A stretch of 33,131 nt of DNA. Source: Clostridia bacterium. GTDB taxonomy: Bacteria > Bacillota > Clostridia > Christensenellales > Aristaeellaceae. Location of the stretch: contig JAFQOD010000069.1 in the NCBI GenBank assembly GCA_017395685.1, positions 1-33,131 of the forward strand, written 5' to 3'. The notes beneath the pieces are model-generated. The model did not search any database. It was not told the DNA's origin and worked only from the letters and a program-made list of their open reading frames with translations. Shown here one piece after another: positions 14,791-24,158 of this stretch. The stretch's first letter is position 1, and the number at the start of each line of letters is the position of its first letter. The position numbers were made by a program, and so were the translations under genes.

Positions 14791-15534
14791 ATGGAAAGAA
14801 CAAAGGCCATTATCCTGGCGGCGGGGAAGGGATCCCGGCTGCAGTGCGAAAAGGATGAAATTCCCAAGGCGCTTCGGATGGTAGGGGGCAAAACGCTGAT
14901 TGAGCATGTGCTCGCCGGAATCGATTTTGTAAAGCCCGAGGATATTACCATCGTCATCGGCGTGATGGGCCAGAAGATTAGGGATTATCTGGGAGAAAAA
15001 TACCATTATGCCTGGCAGAAGGAGCAGCACGGCACCGCCCATGCCATGCTCTGTGCAGAGGAAACGGCATCCGGCTTTGACGGCCCGGTGCTGTGCCTCT
15101 ATTGCGATATGCCCCTGCTTTCCCGGGCCACCTATTCCCGCATGGTGGAAGAGCATCTGGCCACCGGCGCGAAGAACACCCTGCTGGCGGCAAAAATCCA
15201 TCCTATTCCGGCTTTCGGCCGGCTGATCCGGGATGAGCAGGGCGAGCTTTGCGATATCGTGGAGCAGAGCGCCTGCACGGAAGAGCAGAAGCTGATTGAC
15301 GAAGTGAATGTGGGCATTCAGGTGATGCAGGGCGATGTGATGTGGGATGTGCTCAAAAAGGTGGAAAACAACAATCCCAAGAGGGAATATTATCTCACCG
15401 GCGTTGTAAAGGTAATCCACGATATGGGCATGAAAAATCATGCGGTGGTTACCGCCGATACCCCGGAATACTGGGGCGTCAATACCATGGAGGAACTGGA
15501 ACGGGTGGAAAAATATCTTGCTGGAAACGGCTGA
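14791..15534 (+). CDS. Sugar-nucleotide NTP-transferase (GlmU N-domain-like)
   Basis: The 247-residue protein has the nucleotidyltransferase fold. AIILAAGKGSRL (7-18) is the NTP-binding signature, followed by a conserved Lys in IPKAL. EQHGTAHAM (about 78-86) and LYCDMPLL (about 102-109) match the base- and metal-binding segments of UDP-GlcNAc pyrophosphorylases. EVNVGIQVM and NNNPKREYYLTGVV match GlmU. It lacks the left-handed beta-helix acetyltransferase half, so it should catalyse only uridylyl- or similar nucleotidyl transfer to a sugar phosphate. The substrate cannot be named. It follows AGGAG and ends before a bidirectional terminator. Confidence 0.8.
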   Translation: MERTKAIILAAGKGSRLQCEKDEIPKALRMVGGKTLIEHVLAGIDFVKPEDITIVIGVMGQKIRDYLGEKYHYAWQKEQHGTAHAMLCAEETASGFDGPVLCLYCDMPLLSRATYSRMVEEHLATGAKNTLLAAKIHPIPAFGRLIRDEQGELCDIVEQSACTEEQKLIDEVNVGIQVMQGDVMWDVLKKVENNNPKREYYLTGVVKVIHDMGMKNHAVVTADTPEYWGVNTMEELERVEKYLAGNG

Positions 15535-15572
15535 TATTTTCTGGAATTGCTGATTGCATCGGTAGAAAAAGC

Positions 15573-15601
15573 AAAGAGCGGCATGCAAGCCGCTCTTTTT
15601 T
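15573..15601. terminator. Bidirectional intrinsic terminator between convergent genes
   Basis: AAAGAGCGGC (15573-15582) and GCCGCTCTTT (15589-15598) form a perfect 10-bp stem with a 6-base loop. The T run downstream on the plus strand and the A-rich side on the minus strand allow it to serve both the nucleotidyltransferase gene and the PBP gene. Confidence 0.9.
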
Positions 15602-18105
15602 CAATCCCCCGATTGCCAGAAAAGGGATAGGGCGTCGGTGGTCTGATCCTCATCATCTGCTTCTTTTCCAAAGATCAGATCGGTGATATCCTGCCACAGG
15701 CTGCGGCCGGTGGAGGGGGCTTTGGCCCTTGCCACCTGTACGGCCTGCTTGCCTTCTAATAGGATGCCGTTATCCAGCAGCTCCGAATTGATGGGGATGA
15801 TGCGATAGGTGTATTCCACCCCAAGCCGGGCTTTGGCATCGGTATAGCGCAGGGTCTGCCCGGCGTTTCCGTATATTTCATTGAGGATGATGGATTCCCC
15901 GATGGCATCCCGCTGGATGCGGTACAGCCCTGCATCGGCAGTGGTGACCACCAGCACAGGATTGCCGCTGTCATTATGGGTTACATAAAATGCGGAGGGG
16001 GTCCGGGGGGCGTTCCATACATTGGAATGCTTGGTGGGCTTGTTATCGGCGGTGAAGGCTTCGGAATAGGAATAGGCACTGGGGGTGAGGGAGGTGGAAA
16101 GCATGGGTTCCCCCGCCCATTCGATGGCCTTTTTATCAATTTTCAGCCATACGATGTTATCCGCTTTCGGGAAATCTGGCTTTTTCTGATTGGCATAGCA
16201 GCTTTTGAAAAATTTGGCGGCAAGGGCAGCGGTATAATCCCCGCCGGATACCCAGCTTTGCAGCTTGTGATCCTGATCGGGATTGTCAAAGCCCATCCAA
16301 AAGGCGGTGGAAAGCTGGCTGTTATAGGCGGCCATCCAGATATCCCGGTTGCCGCCGCCGGTCATATTGACAGTGCCTGTTTTGCCGGCCACCGGCGTTC
16401 CTGCCCCGGATAGCTTGGCGCCGGTACCGGAGGAGGTAACCGTCTGCAGCATGCTGGTCATCAGATAGGCTGTCTGGGGAGAAAGCACCCTTTCCCCGCT
16501 TTTTTCATGCTGATAGAGGATGTTGCCCTGGGCATCCTCGATCCGTTCGATGAAGTACGGGGCGTAGAATGTGCCTCCGTTGGCAAAGGGGGCATATGCG
16601 GCAGCCAATTGCACCGGTGAAACCCCGTAGGTCATGGCCCCCAGGGCAAGGGAGAGATTCCAGTCCCGGTCATCCAGTTCAATACCGGTTTTGAGCAGAT
16701 AATCCCTGCCGGACGCCACCCCGATCTTGTTCATCAGATATACGGCGGCCACATTCAGGCTGTTTTTCAGGGCGGACCGCAGGGTCACATTGCCGTAATA
16801 GAGATGGCCGCTGTTCCGGGGGGCATAATTGCCAAATTTCTGCGGGGTATCATCCAGAACGCTGGCGGTCATATACCCATGGGATTCTATAGCGGGGGCG
16901 AATACAGCCAGGGGCTTCAGGGCCGAGCCGGGCTGGCGGCGCATCTGGGTGGCCCGGTTCAGCCCCCGCTGCACATCATAGCTGCGTCCGCCTACGATGG
17001 CCCGGACAGCTCCGCTTTGCACATCCACACAGGCCATGGCCCCCTGAACCTGGGTGCCGTCGGCGGCATCGGATGGGAAATTGGAGGCGGAGAGAAACTG
17101 GGTATCGATGATATCCTGCTGCCGGGTATCCAGGGCGGTGTAGATATAATATCCGCTGCCCAGCAGCGTTTCCGCCTGCAGGGAAAGCAAGCTTTCCGCT
17201 TCATCCAGCACCGCATCCATATACCAGCCGTAGGGGGAGGATACGGCTGTTTTTTCCCGGGGCGTTACATCCTGGGCAAGGGCTGATTGATAGCTTTCTT
17301 CCGTCAGCATGCCGTTATCCCGCATGGTGCGCAGAATATATTGCTGTCGCTGCCGGTTGGCCTCCGGCTGCAGATGGGGCGCATAGAGGGAGGGGGCCTT
17401 GATGATAGCGGCAAGGCAGGCACCCTGAGCGGTGTTGAGCTGGGATGCGGATACGCCGAAATAGCTTTTTGCCGCCGCTTCGATACCGTAGGCGCCCCGG
17501 CCGAAGTAAATGAAATTGAGATACATTTCCAGGATTTCTTCTTTGCTGCAGATCTTTTCCAATCGGGTGGCCAGATAAATTTCTTCCATTTTCCGGGCGA
17601 TGGTCTTGCGGGAACTAAGATGGCTCAGCTTGATCAATTGCTGGGTGATGGTGCTGGCCCCTTCGGAATAATCGCCGCTGCGCAGATTGGCCATCACTGC
17701 GCCGAAAATGCGCACGATATCAAATCCCTTATGCTGATAAAATCGCAGATCCTCCGCCGCCAGAAAGGCATTCTGCACATCCTTGGGAACGGAGGAAAGG
17801 GGGATGCTCACCCGGTTTTCGCTTCCCTGAATGCGGGTGATGAAATGGCCGTCCCGATCGAAAATGGCGCCGGTCTGGGGAATATTGCGGATTTTTCCAA
17901 GATCCAGCCGCTGCCAGTTTCCTACATCAAAAATGAAATAAAAGGATGCGGCGCCCGTGATCATCAGCGCTGCAAAAACGATCAGAATGGTGCGGCCTGT
18001 ATGCCGTTTTTTCTTTCCTTCCAGGGCCCGCAGATCCTGTAATTGCTGCTTTTCACTGGCTTTTTGCAGCCTGTGCATTTTCCGGCCCCATTTGCCCGTT
18101 CTCAT
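15601..18105 (-). CDS. pbpA: Class A penicillin-binding protein (PBP1A family)
   Basis: The 834-residue bifunctional peptidoglycan synthase has a basic cytoplasmic N-terminus and a membrane anchor at about 38-60. A GT51 glycosyltransferase domain follows: AAEDLRFYQHKGFD with catalytic Glu118, GASTITQQL, and YLNFIYFGRGAYGIEAA. The transpeptidase domain carries SALK (Ser394), SLN (Ser449) and KTG (575-577). After about residue 690 there is a fibronectin-III-like segment (DSGNPVLVVTT... EYTYRIIPIN) and an acidic tail, common in clostridial PBP1 proteins. I chose ATG 18105 because GGGAGG lies 9 bases upstream; an ATG at 18153 with AAGGA is the alternative and adds 16 residues. It is transcribed alone, away from the ftsH-like gene. 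Confidence 0.92.
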   Translation of the reverse strand: MRTGKWGRKMHRLQKASEKQQLQDLRALEGKKKRHTGRTILIVFAALMITGAASFYFIFDVGNWQRLDLGKIRNIPQTGAIFDRDGHFITRIQGSENRVSIPLSSVPKDVQNAFLAAEDLRFYQHKGFDIVRIFGAVMANLRSGDYSEGASTITQQLIKLSHLSSRKTIARKMEEIYLATRLEKICSKEEILEMYLNFIYFGRGAYGIEAAAKSYFGVSASQLNTAQGACLAAIIKAPSLYAPHLQPEANRQRQQYILRTMRDNGMLTEESYQSALAQDVTPREKTAVSSPYGWYMDAVLDEAESLLSLQAETLLGSGYYIYTALDTRQQDIIDTQFLSASNFPSDAADGTQVQGAMACVDVQSGAVRAIVGGRSYDVQRGLNRATQMRRQPGSALKPLAVFAPAIESHGYMTASVLDDTPQKFGNYAPRNSGHLYYGNVTLRSALKNSLNVAAVYLMNKIGVASGRDYLLKTGIELDDRDWNLSLALGAMTYGVSPVQLAAAYAPFANGGTFYAPYFIERIEDAQGNILYQHEKSGERVLSPQTAYLMTSMLQTVTSSGTGAKLSGAGTPVAGKTGTVNMTGGGNRDIWMAAYNSQLSTAFWMGFDNPDQDHKLQSWVSGGDYTAALAAKFFKSCYANQKKPDFPKADNIVWLKIDKKAIEWAGEPMLSTSLTPSAYSYSEAFTADNKPTKHSNVWNAPRTPSAFYVTHNDSGNPVLVVTTADAGLYRIQRDAIGESIILNEIYGNAGQTLRYTDAKARLGVEYTYRIIPINSELLDNGILLEGKQAVQVARAKAPSTGRSLWQDITDLIFGKEADDEDQTTDALSLFWQSGD

Positions 18106-18201
18106 GATGCACTGCCTCCCTGATGGTTTCTTTTCATCATTCTTCCCAGCCATATGCTTCCTTTACCCTGTTATTTCATGGCAGGTTTCCTCAAAGTACC
18201 A

Positions 18202-18230
18202 TGGACGGGCATGGATTGCTTCTGTATACT
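18202..18230 (+). promoter_or_regulatory. Promoter of the ftsH-like gene
   Basis: TGGACG (18202-18207, 4 of 6 consensus), 17 bases, TATACT (18225-18230). The predicted start (about 18237) falls two bases before a perfect hairpin. Confidence 0.55.
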
Positions 18231-18238
18231 GTGCCTGT

Positions 18239-18261
18239 GTGCGGCATCTGATGCGCCGCAC
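18239..18261 (+). promoter_or_regulatory. Hairpin at the predicted 5' end of the ftsH-like mRNA
   Basis: GTGCGGC (18239-18245) and GCCGCAC (18255-18261) form a perfect 7-bp stem with a 9-base loop. The ribosome binding site GGGAGG follows directly (18265-18270). Such a 5' stem could protect the mRNA, or the palindrome could be an operator at +3 to +25. Confidence 0.5.
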
Positions 18262-18277
18262 GATGGGAGGCTAATCA

Positions 18278-19936
18278 ATGAGCAAATGGAAAAACTGGAA
18301 AGGAATTTTTGTATTTTTTATGGTGGCCACGCTGGTGGTTTTATGCCTTGCGGATGGGGCGGGGAGCAGCCCCCGGATGCTTTCCTATCCGGAATTCTGG
18401 CAGATGGCGGAAACGGGGGAGATTCAATCCGTCCGCATGGGTGATGGTGAAAACTGGCATGCGGTTTTATCGGATGGGCAGATGGCCCTCACCCCCAATC
18501 CCCGGGCGCTGGATGGAAAGGAACGGCTGCTGGCCATGAATGTTCAGGTAACCGAGCAGCAGGAAAGCGCTGTGCCGCCTCTGGTATTTATGGGGCTGAT
18601 GCTGGGCATCTTTTTCATCATGATGCGCAGCCGCAGCAAGGGCGCCAGCATGGGATTGCAAAAATATGCGGCCGTGCAGGCGGATGAAAGGGTGCCCGAA
18701 ATCACCTTCAATGATGTGGCGGTGGCAGGCGAAACATTGCAGAGCATGCGGGACCTGGTGGATTTTCTTCAAAAGCCCGATCATTTTTCCCGGTACGGAG
18801 CCAGGGTGCCCAAGGGGGTAATGCTCTACGGCCCTCCCGGAACGGGGAAAACGCTGCTGGCAAAGGCATTGGCAGGGGAGGCCAAGGCCCCCTTCTTTGC
18901 TATGAGCGGCGCTGATTTTGTGCAGGTCTATGTGGGCGTGGGTGCTTCCCGGATCCGGGAATTATTCAAAAAGGCCAGGAAGGCCGGGGGCGGCGTCATC
19001 TTCATTGATGAAATCGATGCCATCGGTAAAAAAAGGGATAATGGAAACGATGAACGGGAGCAGACCCTCAATGCGCTCCTGACGGAAATGAGCGGCTTTT
19101 CTGACAGCAGCGGCATCATTGTACTGGCTGCCACCAACCGGCTGGATACATTGGATGCCGCCCTGCTTAGGGAAGGCAGATTTGACAGAAGGATTGAGGT
19201 GGGCCTGCCTGACCTGGAGGAACGATTGAAAATTCTGCAGGTGCATGCCCGGAAAAAGCCTCTGGCCCCGCACCTTTCTCTGGAGGATACGGCCCGGCAG
19301 ACCACTTTGTTTTCCGGGGCGCAGCTGGAAACGCTGCTCAATGAAGCGGCGATCCGTGCCGCCAGAAGGGGAGGAGAGCACATTGAAGAGCAGGATTTGA
19401 AAAATGCTTTTTGCGCTGTAACGGTGGGGGAAGAGCGGCCCCGGATCATGACGGAACAGGAAAAACGAATCACCGCTTATCATGAGGCAGGGCATGCCCT
19501 GATTACCCGCCTGATGATTCCGGAGGCAAAAATCACCCGGGTGACAATTATCCCTTCCTCCAGAGGGGCGGCAGGCTATTCCATGAGCATTCAGCCGGAT
19601 AAGATGCTCCATACCAGGAAAGAACTGATGGCAATGATCTGTGCGGCCCTGGCCGGCCGGGCGGCGGAAGAAATGATCTTCGGCCCTGATCAGGTAACCA
19701 GCGGCGCCGCGGGGGATTGGAAAAAAGCAAGGGAAATTGCCCTTGCCATGGCGGATGAATTCGGCATGGGCGAGACGGGAGATAAGGAAAAGGATCAGCG
19801 GCAGATTCTTGTAAAAGCCATGGAAATGGCAAAAGAATGCCTGCTCCATCATCGGGAACTGCTGGATCAACTGGCCGGGCAGTTGCTGATCCGGGAAACG
19901 CTGGAGGAAGAAGATATCCAGGCCCTGATTGCATGA
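18278..19936 (+). CDS. ftsH: FtsH-type membrane-bound AAA+ zinc metalloprotease
   Basis: The 552-residue protein has membrane helices at about 9-25 and 100-116 flanking a small extracytoplasmic domain. The AAA+ module has Walker A GPPGTGKT (185-192), pore loop FVQVYVG (Tyr218), Walker B VIFIDEID (240-247) and a second region of homology ending REGRFDRR. The protease domain has HEAGH (402-406) and the third zinc ligand Asp480 in TSGAAGDW. It is shorter than typical FtsH (about 610-650) because the C-terminal tail is nearly absent. The pore motif is VYVG rather than the common MFVG. It could be a second, specialised FtsH paralogue rather than the housekeeping copy. It is transcribed alone, divergent from the PBP gene. 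Confidence 0.9.
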   Translation: MSKWKNWKGIFVFFMVATLVVLCLADGAGSSPRMLSYPEFWQMAETGEIQSVRMGDGENWHAVLSDGQMALTPNPRALDGKERLLAMNVQVTEQQESAVPPLVFMGLMLGIFFIMMRSRSKGASMGLQKYAAVQADERVPEITFNDVAVAGETLQSMRDLVDFLQKPDHFSRYGARVPKGVMLYGPPGTGKTLLAKALAGEAKAPFFAMSGADFVQVYVGVGASRIRELFKKARKAGGGVIFIDEIDAIGKKRDNGNDEREQTLNALLTEMSGFSDSSGIIVLAATNRLDTLDAALLREGRFDRRIEVGLPDLEERLKILQVHARKKPLAPHLSLEDTARQTTLFSGAQLETLLNEAAIRAARRGGEHIEEQDLKNAFCAVTVGEERPRIMTEQEKRITAYHEAGHALITRLMIPEAKITRVTIIPSSRGAAGYSMSIQPDKMLHTRKELMAMICAALAGRAAEEMIFGPDQVTSGAAGDWKKAREIALAMADEFGMGETGDKEKDQRQILVKAMEMAKECLLHHRELLDQLAGQLLIRETLEEEDIQALIA

Positions 19937-20014
19937 GGAGAAAAGATGAAAAACGCTGGAAATTGGTCATATTTCTGTCGTAAATTGGGGGTATTCAAAT
20001 GAGAGAAAATCCTG

Positions 20015-20020
20015 TATAAT
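20015..20020 (+). promoter_or_regulatory. -10 box upstream of the solute-binding protein gene
   Basis: A perfect TATAAT lies 31 bases before the TTG start. At 17 bases upstream the -35 position is TATTCA, a poor match, so strength or regulation cannot be judged. Confidence 0.55.
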
Positions 20021-20051
20021 AGTAGTATTACCACAAAGGAGGCAGGATCAA

Positions 20052-21557
20052 TTGTTCAAGCGTATCATTTGCTTGTGTCTGGCCTGTGCGATCAGCTTTG
20101 GCCTGTGTGCCCTGGCTGAAGATGCTGCAGCCCCCGCTTATGTGATGGCCGGGCTGGAGCTGAATACTTCCCGGGATTGGAGCAATAATGATTTCTTTAA
20201 GCGGATGCAGGAAAAGACCGGCATCTCCTTCACCTTTCAGCAGTATGCTGAAAATGCAAAATGGCAGGAAGCAAAGCAGGAAATGATCGGCGGCGGCCAG
20301 CTGCCTGATGTACTTTTCAAGGCCAATCTTTCTCAGGCTGAAACCATTGAAATGATGGAAAAGGGATTGCTGGTGGATCTGGCCCCCTATCTGGAGGATT
20401 GCTGCCCCAATCTGTGGGCGAAGCTGCAGGAAAATCCTGAATATCTGGAGGCAATCACCCTGCCCGGCGGCCAGATTGCTGCGCTGCCCCAGATCCAGGA
20501 TTATTCTGTTCAGAATTTCATGTGGATCAATGAAAAATGGCTGAAGAATCTGGGCCTTTCCGCCCCCACCAATGCCCAGGAACTGGTAGAGGTGCTGGAG
20601 GCGTTCAAAACAAAGGATCCCAACCGCAACGGTAAGGCGGATGAAATTCCCCTGGGCTTTATCGGGCCCTTCGATCTGAAATTCCTGGGCCATGCCTTTG
20701 GCTTGATCGCCAACGATTACAATGTGTATGAAGAGGATGGCAAGGTGCATTTCATGCCCCTGCAGCCTGAATATCGCACCTTTGTTACCTGGCTCAAGGA
20801 TCTGTATGAAGCGGGCCTGATTGACAAGGATGGATTCACCACTGTGGATACCATGCGCACCGTCACCGATTCCAAGGCGACGGCCATCTACGGCATCGTT
20901 CTTACCAATACCATTTCGAATATTTTCCAGGTGGATTGGTCTACCGATTATAATCTGCTGATGCCCCTGACCTATGAAGGCAAGCAGGAATACCGCAATC
21001 TGACCGGTAATCTGGCGCGGGGCGCCTTTGCTGTAACCACTGCCTGTGATGATCCTGAAGCGCTGCTGCGCTGGGTGGATTATCTCTACACCGAGGAAGG
21101 GGCCATCCTGGCAACTGTGGGCCAGCAGAATGTTGATTTTGTGGTGGACGGCGATCAATCCTGGCGGTATCTGGATCATGTGCAGAGCAACAGCTACTTC
21201 ACCATTTACGCCCTGATTGAAGGGGTGCCTTACTATCCCGGCATCCAGGCCAGCGATTTTCAGATGCGGATGAGCGGGCTGACCGATGCCCAGCGCTCTC
21301 CCCTGGAGCGGCAGGCCCAGATGCAGTCTTCGCTGGTGCGGCCCTTCCCCTTCTATTATCTCACCAATGCACAGCAGGCACAGGTTTCTTCTCTTCAGAA
21401 TGCCATCGGCTATGAAGTAGATCTGCAGCTGGCCCAGTGGGTGCTGGGAGAAGAAGAAATCAGCGATGAAACCTTTGATGCTTTTGAACAGAAACTGAAT
21501 GAATTGGGTCTGCAGGATTTCCTGGCTTTCTGGCAGGATGTGCTGGATCACAACTGA
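20052..21557 (+). CDS. Extracellular solute-binding protein (sugar ABC-type), orphan
   Basis: The 501-residue exported protein starts with TTG at 20052 behind AAAGGAGG. The signal peptide ends near ALAED (about 20-22). The fold signature is that of large family-1/LipO-type sugar-binding proteins: an early FKRMQEKTG segment, MIGGGQLPDVLF, PGGQIAALP and LYTEEGA. It includes a calcium-loop-like DPNRNGKADEI near residues 182-192, also common in this family. ABC permease or ATPase genes are not next to it. Instead a galactokinase-like gene follows after 14 bases, suggesting a carbohydrate role, perhaps with a permease encoded elsewhere. The ligand cannot be read from the sequence. Confidence 0.82.
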   Translation: MFKRIICLCLACAISFGLCALAEDAAAPAYVMAGLELNTSRDWSNNDFFKRMQEKTGISFTFQQYAENAKWQEAKQEMIGGGQLPDVLFKANLSQAETIEMMEKGLLVDLAPYLEDCCPNLWAKLQENPEYLEAITLPGGQIAALPQIQDYSVQNFMWINEKWLKNLGLSAPTNAQELVEVLEAFKTKDPNRNGKADEIPLGFIGPFDLKFLGHAFGLIANDYNVYEEDGKVHFMPLQPEYRTFVTWLKDLYEAGLIDKDGFTTVDTMRTVTDSKATAIYGIVLTNTISNIFQVDWSTDYNLLMPLTYEGKQEYRNLTGNLARGAFAVTTACDDPEALLRWVDYLYTEEGAILATVGQQNVDFVVDGDQSWRYLDHVQSNSYFTIYALIEGVPYYPGIQASDFQMRMSGLTDAQRSPLERQAQMQSSLVRPFPFYYLTNAQQAQVSSLQNAIGYEVDLQLAQWVLGEEEISDETFDAFEQKLNELGLQDFLAFWQDVLDHN

Positions 21558-21571
21558 GGAGGAAACCAAAG

Positions 21572-22864
21572 ATGGATAGCTATGCCCAGATGCTCGCCCA
21601 GCTGAAGCGCCCCCGTGCCATGGAGCGTTTTGCCCGGCTTTACGGCCACAGGGAAGGGGAACTGGCCCGCCAGTTTACCCGCTATACCCAGCTGGTAAAA
21701 ATTCATGAGGATCTGTTTCACGCCTCCTCCAAGCCGGTATATCTGATCAGCGCCCCCGGACGGACGGAAATTATCGGCAATCATACCGATCATAATAACG
21801 GCCGGGTGCTGGCGGCCGCCGTCAATCTGGATTGCATTGCCTGCGTTACCCCCCGGGATGACGATCTGGTGCGTATTCATAGCCAGGGCTTCCCTGTGAT
21901 TGAGCTTTCTGTAAGCGATCTGGAAAAGAAGGCTGAAGAAGAGGGCACTTCTGCCGCGCTGGTCAAGGGCGTGGCCCAGGGCATGATCAATCATGGCTAT
22001 AAGGTGGGCGGCTTTGATGCAGCCATCACCTCCGATGTGCTGGGCGGCAGCGGCCTTTCTTCCTCTGCTGCTTATGAAGTATTGATCTGCGCCATTGAGG
22101 ATATTCTGTATAACGGCTTTACGGTGAGCAGCACCCTGCGGGCACAGATTTCCCAGTATGCTGAGAACGTTTACTTCGGTAAGCCCTCCGGCCTGATGGA
22201 TCAGATGGCTTCCTCCACCGGCGGCCTGGTCACCATCGATTTCAAGGCTGATCCGGAAGTGCAGCCCCTTTCCTTTGCCTTCAATGAGGCGGGGTATTCT
22301 TTGGTTGTGGTCAATACCCGGGGCAGCCATGATAATCTGACCCCTGAATATGCCGCCGTCCGGGAAGAAATGCAGAATGTGGCTGCTTTCTTCGGAAAGC
22401 CGGTGCTGCGCCAGGTGCGGCCGGAGCAGTTCAGCCAAAATATCGGCCCCATCCGGGAAAAACTGGGGGAAAGGGCCGTACTGCGGGCTATGCATTATTT
22501 TGATGAAAATGAACGGGTCAAGCAGATGGTGCATGCCATCCGCATGAATGATCTGTGCGCCATGTTTGAAAATATCATTGCCTCCGGGGAAAGCAGCTGG
22601 ATGCTGCTGCAGAATGTGCATATGCCCGGCGGGCATCAGCCCCTTTCCCTGGCCCTGGCCATGGCGGCCAGCATGCTGCGGGGTAAGGGCGCCTGGCGGG
22701 TACATGGCGGCGGTTTCGCCGGCACTACGCTGAATTTCGTGCCCAATGATCTGGTAGATGAATTCGTAGGACGGATGGAAGCGGTTTTCGGCGAGCATGC
22801 CTGCTTCGTGCTGGATGTACGGCCCGACGGGGCGGCGCTGGTGCTTTCCTCTCAGGAACAGTAA
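21572..22864 (+). CDS. galK: Galactokinase-like GHMP kinase
   Basis: The 430-residue protein has the three GHMP motifs. The first, PGRTEIIGNHTDHNNG (62-77), differs from the usual PGRVNLIGEHTDYN: Asn70 replaces the conserved Glu of IGEH. The second is LGGSGLSSSAA (157-167), and the third is GGGFAG near 382. The catalytic base region GLMDQMASS (Asp210) is intact. The N-terminus is about 25-30 residues longer than in E. coli GalK. It phosphorylates galactose or a related sugar using ATP. The altered first motif suggests a distinct clade, so the exact sugar is uncertain. It shares a transcript with the solute-binding protein and ends at a strong terminator. Confidence 0.85.
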   Translation: MDSYAQMLAQLKRPRAMERFARLYGHREGELARQFTRYTQLVKIHEDLFHASSKPVYLISAPGRTEIIGNHTDHNNGRVLAAAVNLDCIACVTPRDDDLVRIHSQGFPVIELSVSDLEKKAEEEGTSAALVKGVAQGMINHGYKVGGFDAAITSDVLGGSGLSSSAAYEVLICAIEDILYNGFTVSSTLRAQISQYAENVYFGKPSGLMDQMASSTGGLVTIDFKADPEVQPLSFAFNEAGYSLVVVNTRGSHDNLTPEYAAVREEMQNVAAFFGKPVLRQVRPEQFSQNIGPIREKLGERAVLRAMHYFDENERVKQMVHAIRMNDLCAMFENIIASGESSWMLLQNVHMPGGHQPLSLALAMAASMLRGKGAWRVHGGGFAGTTLNFVPNDLVDEFVGRMEAVFGEHACFVLDVRPDGAALVLSSQEQ

Positions 22865-22878
22865 ACGGTTTTTTTCAC

Positions 22879-22912
22879 ATCCATCCGCTTTTTCCGGCGG
22901 ATGGATTTTTCA
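22879..22912 (+). terminator. Intrinsic terminator after the galactokinase gene
   Basis: ATCCATCCGC (22879-22888) and GCGGATGGAT (22897-22906) form a perfect 10-bp stem with an 8-base loop, followed by TTTTC. Confidence 0.88.
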
Positions 22913-22959
22913 TGAGGAAAGGATATGCGCCGATGGGGCATGGCCGGCATGCTGCAATC

Positions 22960-22989
22960 TTGACAGCCGGATGGATTCGGCGATATAAT
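22960..22989 (+). promoter_or_regulatory. Promoter of tsaE-tsaB-rimI
   Basis: TTGACA (22960-22965), 18 bases, TATAAT (22984-22989): consensus hexamers. Predicted start is near 22996, about 20 bases before tsaE. Confidence 0.85.
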
Positions 22990-23016
22990 GCCATGAGAAT
23001 GATTAAGGGAGAAGCG

Positions 23017-23463
23017 ATGATGATCACCCATTCCGCAGATGAAACCCGTGCCCTGGGAAAGAAACTGGCCGCCCATTTGAAGGCGGGGGATATTGTGCTG
23101 CTCCAGGGGGATTTGGGGGCGGGGAAAAGTGAATTTGCCCGGGGGGTCGCCAGGGGCCTGGATATTCAGGGCCCGGTGCCCAGCCCTTCCTTTACCATCC
23201 TCAATGCCTATGATGAGGGCCGCATTCCTTTGTATCATTTTGATTGGTACCGGCTGGAGAGCGCCCAGGAAATTTATGAAATGGGTATGGAAGAGCAATT
23301 GGGCGGCGACGGCATTGCCCTGATTGAATGGAGCGAAAGGGCAAAGGAATGCCTGCCCGGGCGCCTATTGGAAATTGTGATTCATACCATCGATGAAAGC
23401 ACCCGGGAAATCACCTTTATTCCCCGCGGTGGATTTTCCTTTCAGGAGGAAATGCTTCAATGA
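23017..23463 (+). CDS. tsaE: tRNA threonylcarbamoyladenosine biosynthesis ATPase TsaE
   Basis: The 148-residue protein has Walker A GDLGAGKS (about 31-38), SPSFT (about 56-60), the HFDWYRL segment (about 75-81) and EWSER (about 105-109), all typical of TsaE. It acts with TsaB and TsaD to make t6A37 on ANN-decoding tRNAs. Two adjacent ATGs (23017, 23020) follow AAGGGAG; the second has the better spacing. Longer in-frame starts lie upstream of the promoter and are rejected. Its stop overlaps the tsaB start. Confidence 0.92.
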   Translation: MMITHSADETRALGKKLAAHLKAGDIVLLQGDLGAGKSEFARGVARGLDIQGPVPSPSFTILNAYDEGRIPLYHFDWYRLESAQEIYEMGMEEQLGGDGIALIEWSERAKECLPGRLLEIVIHTIDESTREITFIPRGGFSFQEEMLQ

Positions 23464-24158
23464 TTTTGCTATGTATTGATACTTCCGGCCCGGTGGCAGG
23501 GGCTGCGCTGATGCAGGATGGGGTTATCCGCTATGAGGGTATGGCCCTTAATTCTTTCACCCATTCCCAGTCCATCCTGCCCATGGTGGAGGAGGCATAC
23601 CTGCGCACCGGCCTTACAATTGAAGATACCGATTATTTCGCGGTGACGGTGGGCCCCGGCTCCTTTACCGGGGTGCGCATTGGCGTCAGCACCGTAAAGG
23701 GTCTGGCCCATGCCGGGGATAAGCCCTGTATTGCCGTGGATGCCCTGGAGAGCATGGCGGCAGGCGTGATGCCTTTTTCCGGTATTATCTGCCCCATCCA
23801 GGATGCCCGGGCAGGGCAGGTATACGGCGCTGCCTTCCAGGGGGAAACGCTGCAGCGGCTGCTGCCGGATGAACCTATCAGGCTGGAAGAATATCTGGAA
23901 AAGGTATCCGCTCTGGGAGAAAAAATGCTGTTCCTGGGGGATGGCATGCCGGTGCATAAGGAAAGAATCGCCGAAATTCTGGGGGAGAGGGCAATCTTTG
24001 CCCCTGCCCATCTTTCCTTCCTCCGGCCGGCCGCCGCGGCTTATCTGGCCTGGGAGAAACGGGATCAGGCGGTTTCCTATCTGGATCTGCAGCCCTTGTA
24101 TCTCCGGCCGCCCCAGGCAGAAAGGCAGAAGAATCTGAGGGAGAAGGGCCATGAGTAA
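23460..24158 (+). CDS. tsaB: tRNA threonylcarbamoyladenosine biosynthesis protein TsaB
   Basis: The 232-residue protein has the ASKHA fold: ILLCIDTSGPVAGAALM at the N-terminus, VTVGPGSFTGVRIGVSTVKGLA (about 61-82) and CPIQDARAGQVY (about 112-123). It is the inactive partner that binds TsaD and TsaE in t6A synthesis. It overlaps tsaE by four bases (ATGA) and rimI by eight, so the three are translationally coupled. Confidence 0.92.
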   Translation: MILLCIDTSGPVAGAALMQDGVIRYEGMALNSFTHSQSILPMVEEAYLRTGLTIEDTDYFAVTVGPGSFTGVRIGVSTVKGLAHAGDKPCIAVDALESMAAGVMPFSGIICPIQDARAGQVYGAAFQGETLQRLLPDEPIRLEEYLEKVSALGEKMLFLGDGMPVHKERIAEILGERAIFAPAHLSFLRPAAAAYLAWEKRDQAVSYLDLQPLYLRPPQAERQKNLREKGHE

